From Laceyella sacchari (lineage in GTDB: Bacteria; Bacillota; Bacilli; Thermoactinomycetales; Thermoactinomycetaceae), in assembly GCF_004343255.1 (NCBI RefSeq), contig NZ_SMDD01000003.1, positions 459,038-523,037 on the forward strand: a stretch of DNA of 64,000 nucleotides, written 5' to 3'. Under the pieces are notes generated by a model, which made no database searches, was not told the DNA's origin, and saw only the letters and a program-made list of their open reading frames with translations. The position numbers were made by a program, and so were the translations under genes. How positions within the stretch are numbered: the first letter of the stretch is position 1; each line of letters opens with the position of its first letter. This document shows, in pieces, positions 63,838 to 64,000 of the stretch.

Positions 63838-64000
63838 TTACATTAATCCCAATTTTGTTTTCAGTTCCCGCCGTTTTTGTTTCAACTGTTTCAACTCTTC
63901 ATATAAGTCGTATTGCGCCAAAAATTCATGGCGCTCTTTTGCCAGAAGATACTCCTGCTTCACGGAAAAGAGACGCTCCTCCAGTGCTTTCAATTGTTCA
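63838..64000 (-). CDS. Coiled-coil protein, C-terminal end only
   Basis: The last 53 codons of a gene that starts outside the window. The visible end (EQLKALEERLFSVKQEYLL and ELKQLKQKRRELKTKLGLM) is Lys/Glu/Leu-rich and helical, probably a coiled coil. The family cannot be told from this part. Confidence 0.7.
   Translation of the reverse strand, partial: EQLKALEERLFSVKQEYLLAKERHEFLAQYDLYEELKQLKQKRRELKTKLGLM

Overview
The window reads as chromosomal DNA of an endospore-forming member of Bacillota. It encodes alpha/beta- and gamma-type small acid-soluble spore proteins, a CotF-like coat protein and a cotJ operon. The stretch from yrzB to relA keeps the gene order I know from Bacillus subtilis (yrzB-ruvX-ireB-alaS-yrrI-yrzQ-yrzR-yrrD-recD2 ... 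cysteine desulfurase-cymR-rarA ... 6S RNA-aspS-hisS ... dtd-relA). Protein style and base composition suggest a thermophilic Bacillales lineage such as Thermoactinomycetaceae; that placement is inference. No rRNA, tRNA or CRISPR array was seen.

Region by region. 1-24.4 kb is mostly minus-strand translation, DNA-repair and sulfur-transfer housekeeping: alaS with its own T-box leader, recD2, cysteine desulfurase and cymR, rarA (plus strand), a 6S RNA gene after aspS, the hisS-aspS operon under a second T-box, transketolase, dtd and relA. A 65-66 bp tandem repeat lies upstream of recD2. 24.5-44.1 kb is a looser mix: truncated haemoglobin, greA, two oxidoreductases, DoxX, a rhodanese, aldehyde dehydrogenase, a transporter, a rhomboid-like protein without the usual catalytic serine, psd, spore proteins, a class B PBP, a subtilase and an acyl-CoA ligase. 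44.2-49.4 kb is a deoxynucleoside catabolic locus (deoR, deoC, cdd, nupC, pdp) with DeoR-like operators and two candidate catabolite-repression (cre) sites.

49.6-58.5 kb is the outstanding region. A sigma-E-type promoter drives cotJA-cotJB-cotJC, but cotJC is split. Its first 77 codons end at 50481 and the remainder resumes at 58148. Joining the halves through a shared AAAT core restores an in-frame 189-residue CotJC. The 7,666-bp intervening DNA carries a SprA-like large serine recombinase, a divergent 47-residue protein that could be its directionality factor, a three-gene cassette (unknown protein, AbiEii-type nucleotidyltransferase, caspase-like protein), an Rrf2 regulator with a divergent alpha/beta hydrolase, and a YhaM-like HD exonuclease. 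Joining the element ends gives an attP with perfect 14-bp inverted arms centred on the core, and the rebuilt cotJC site is itself a shorter inverted repeat with the same centre. The best reading is a skin/SPbeta-like intervening element that could be excised in the mother cell during sporulation to rebuild a coat gene.

58.5-64 kb holds a frameshifted membrane-protein relic, an SRAP (YedK/HMCES) protein, a large secreted two-module nucleotidase and the end of a coiled-coil protein.
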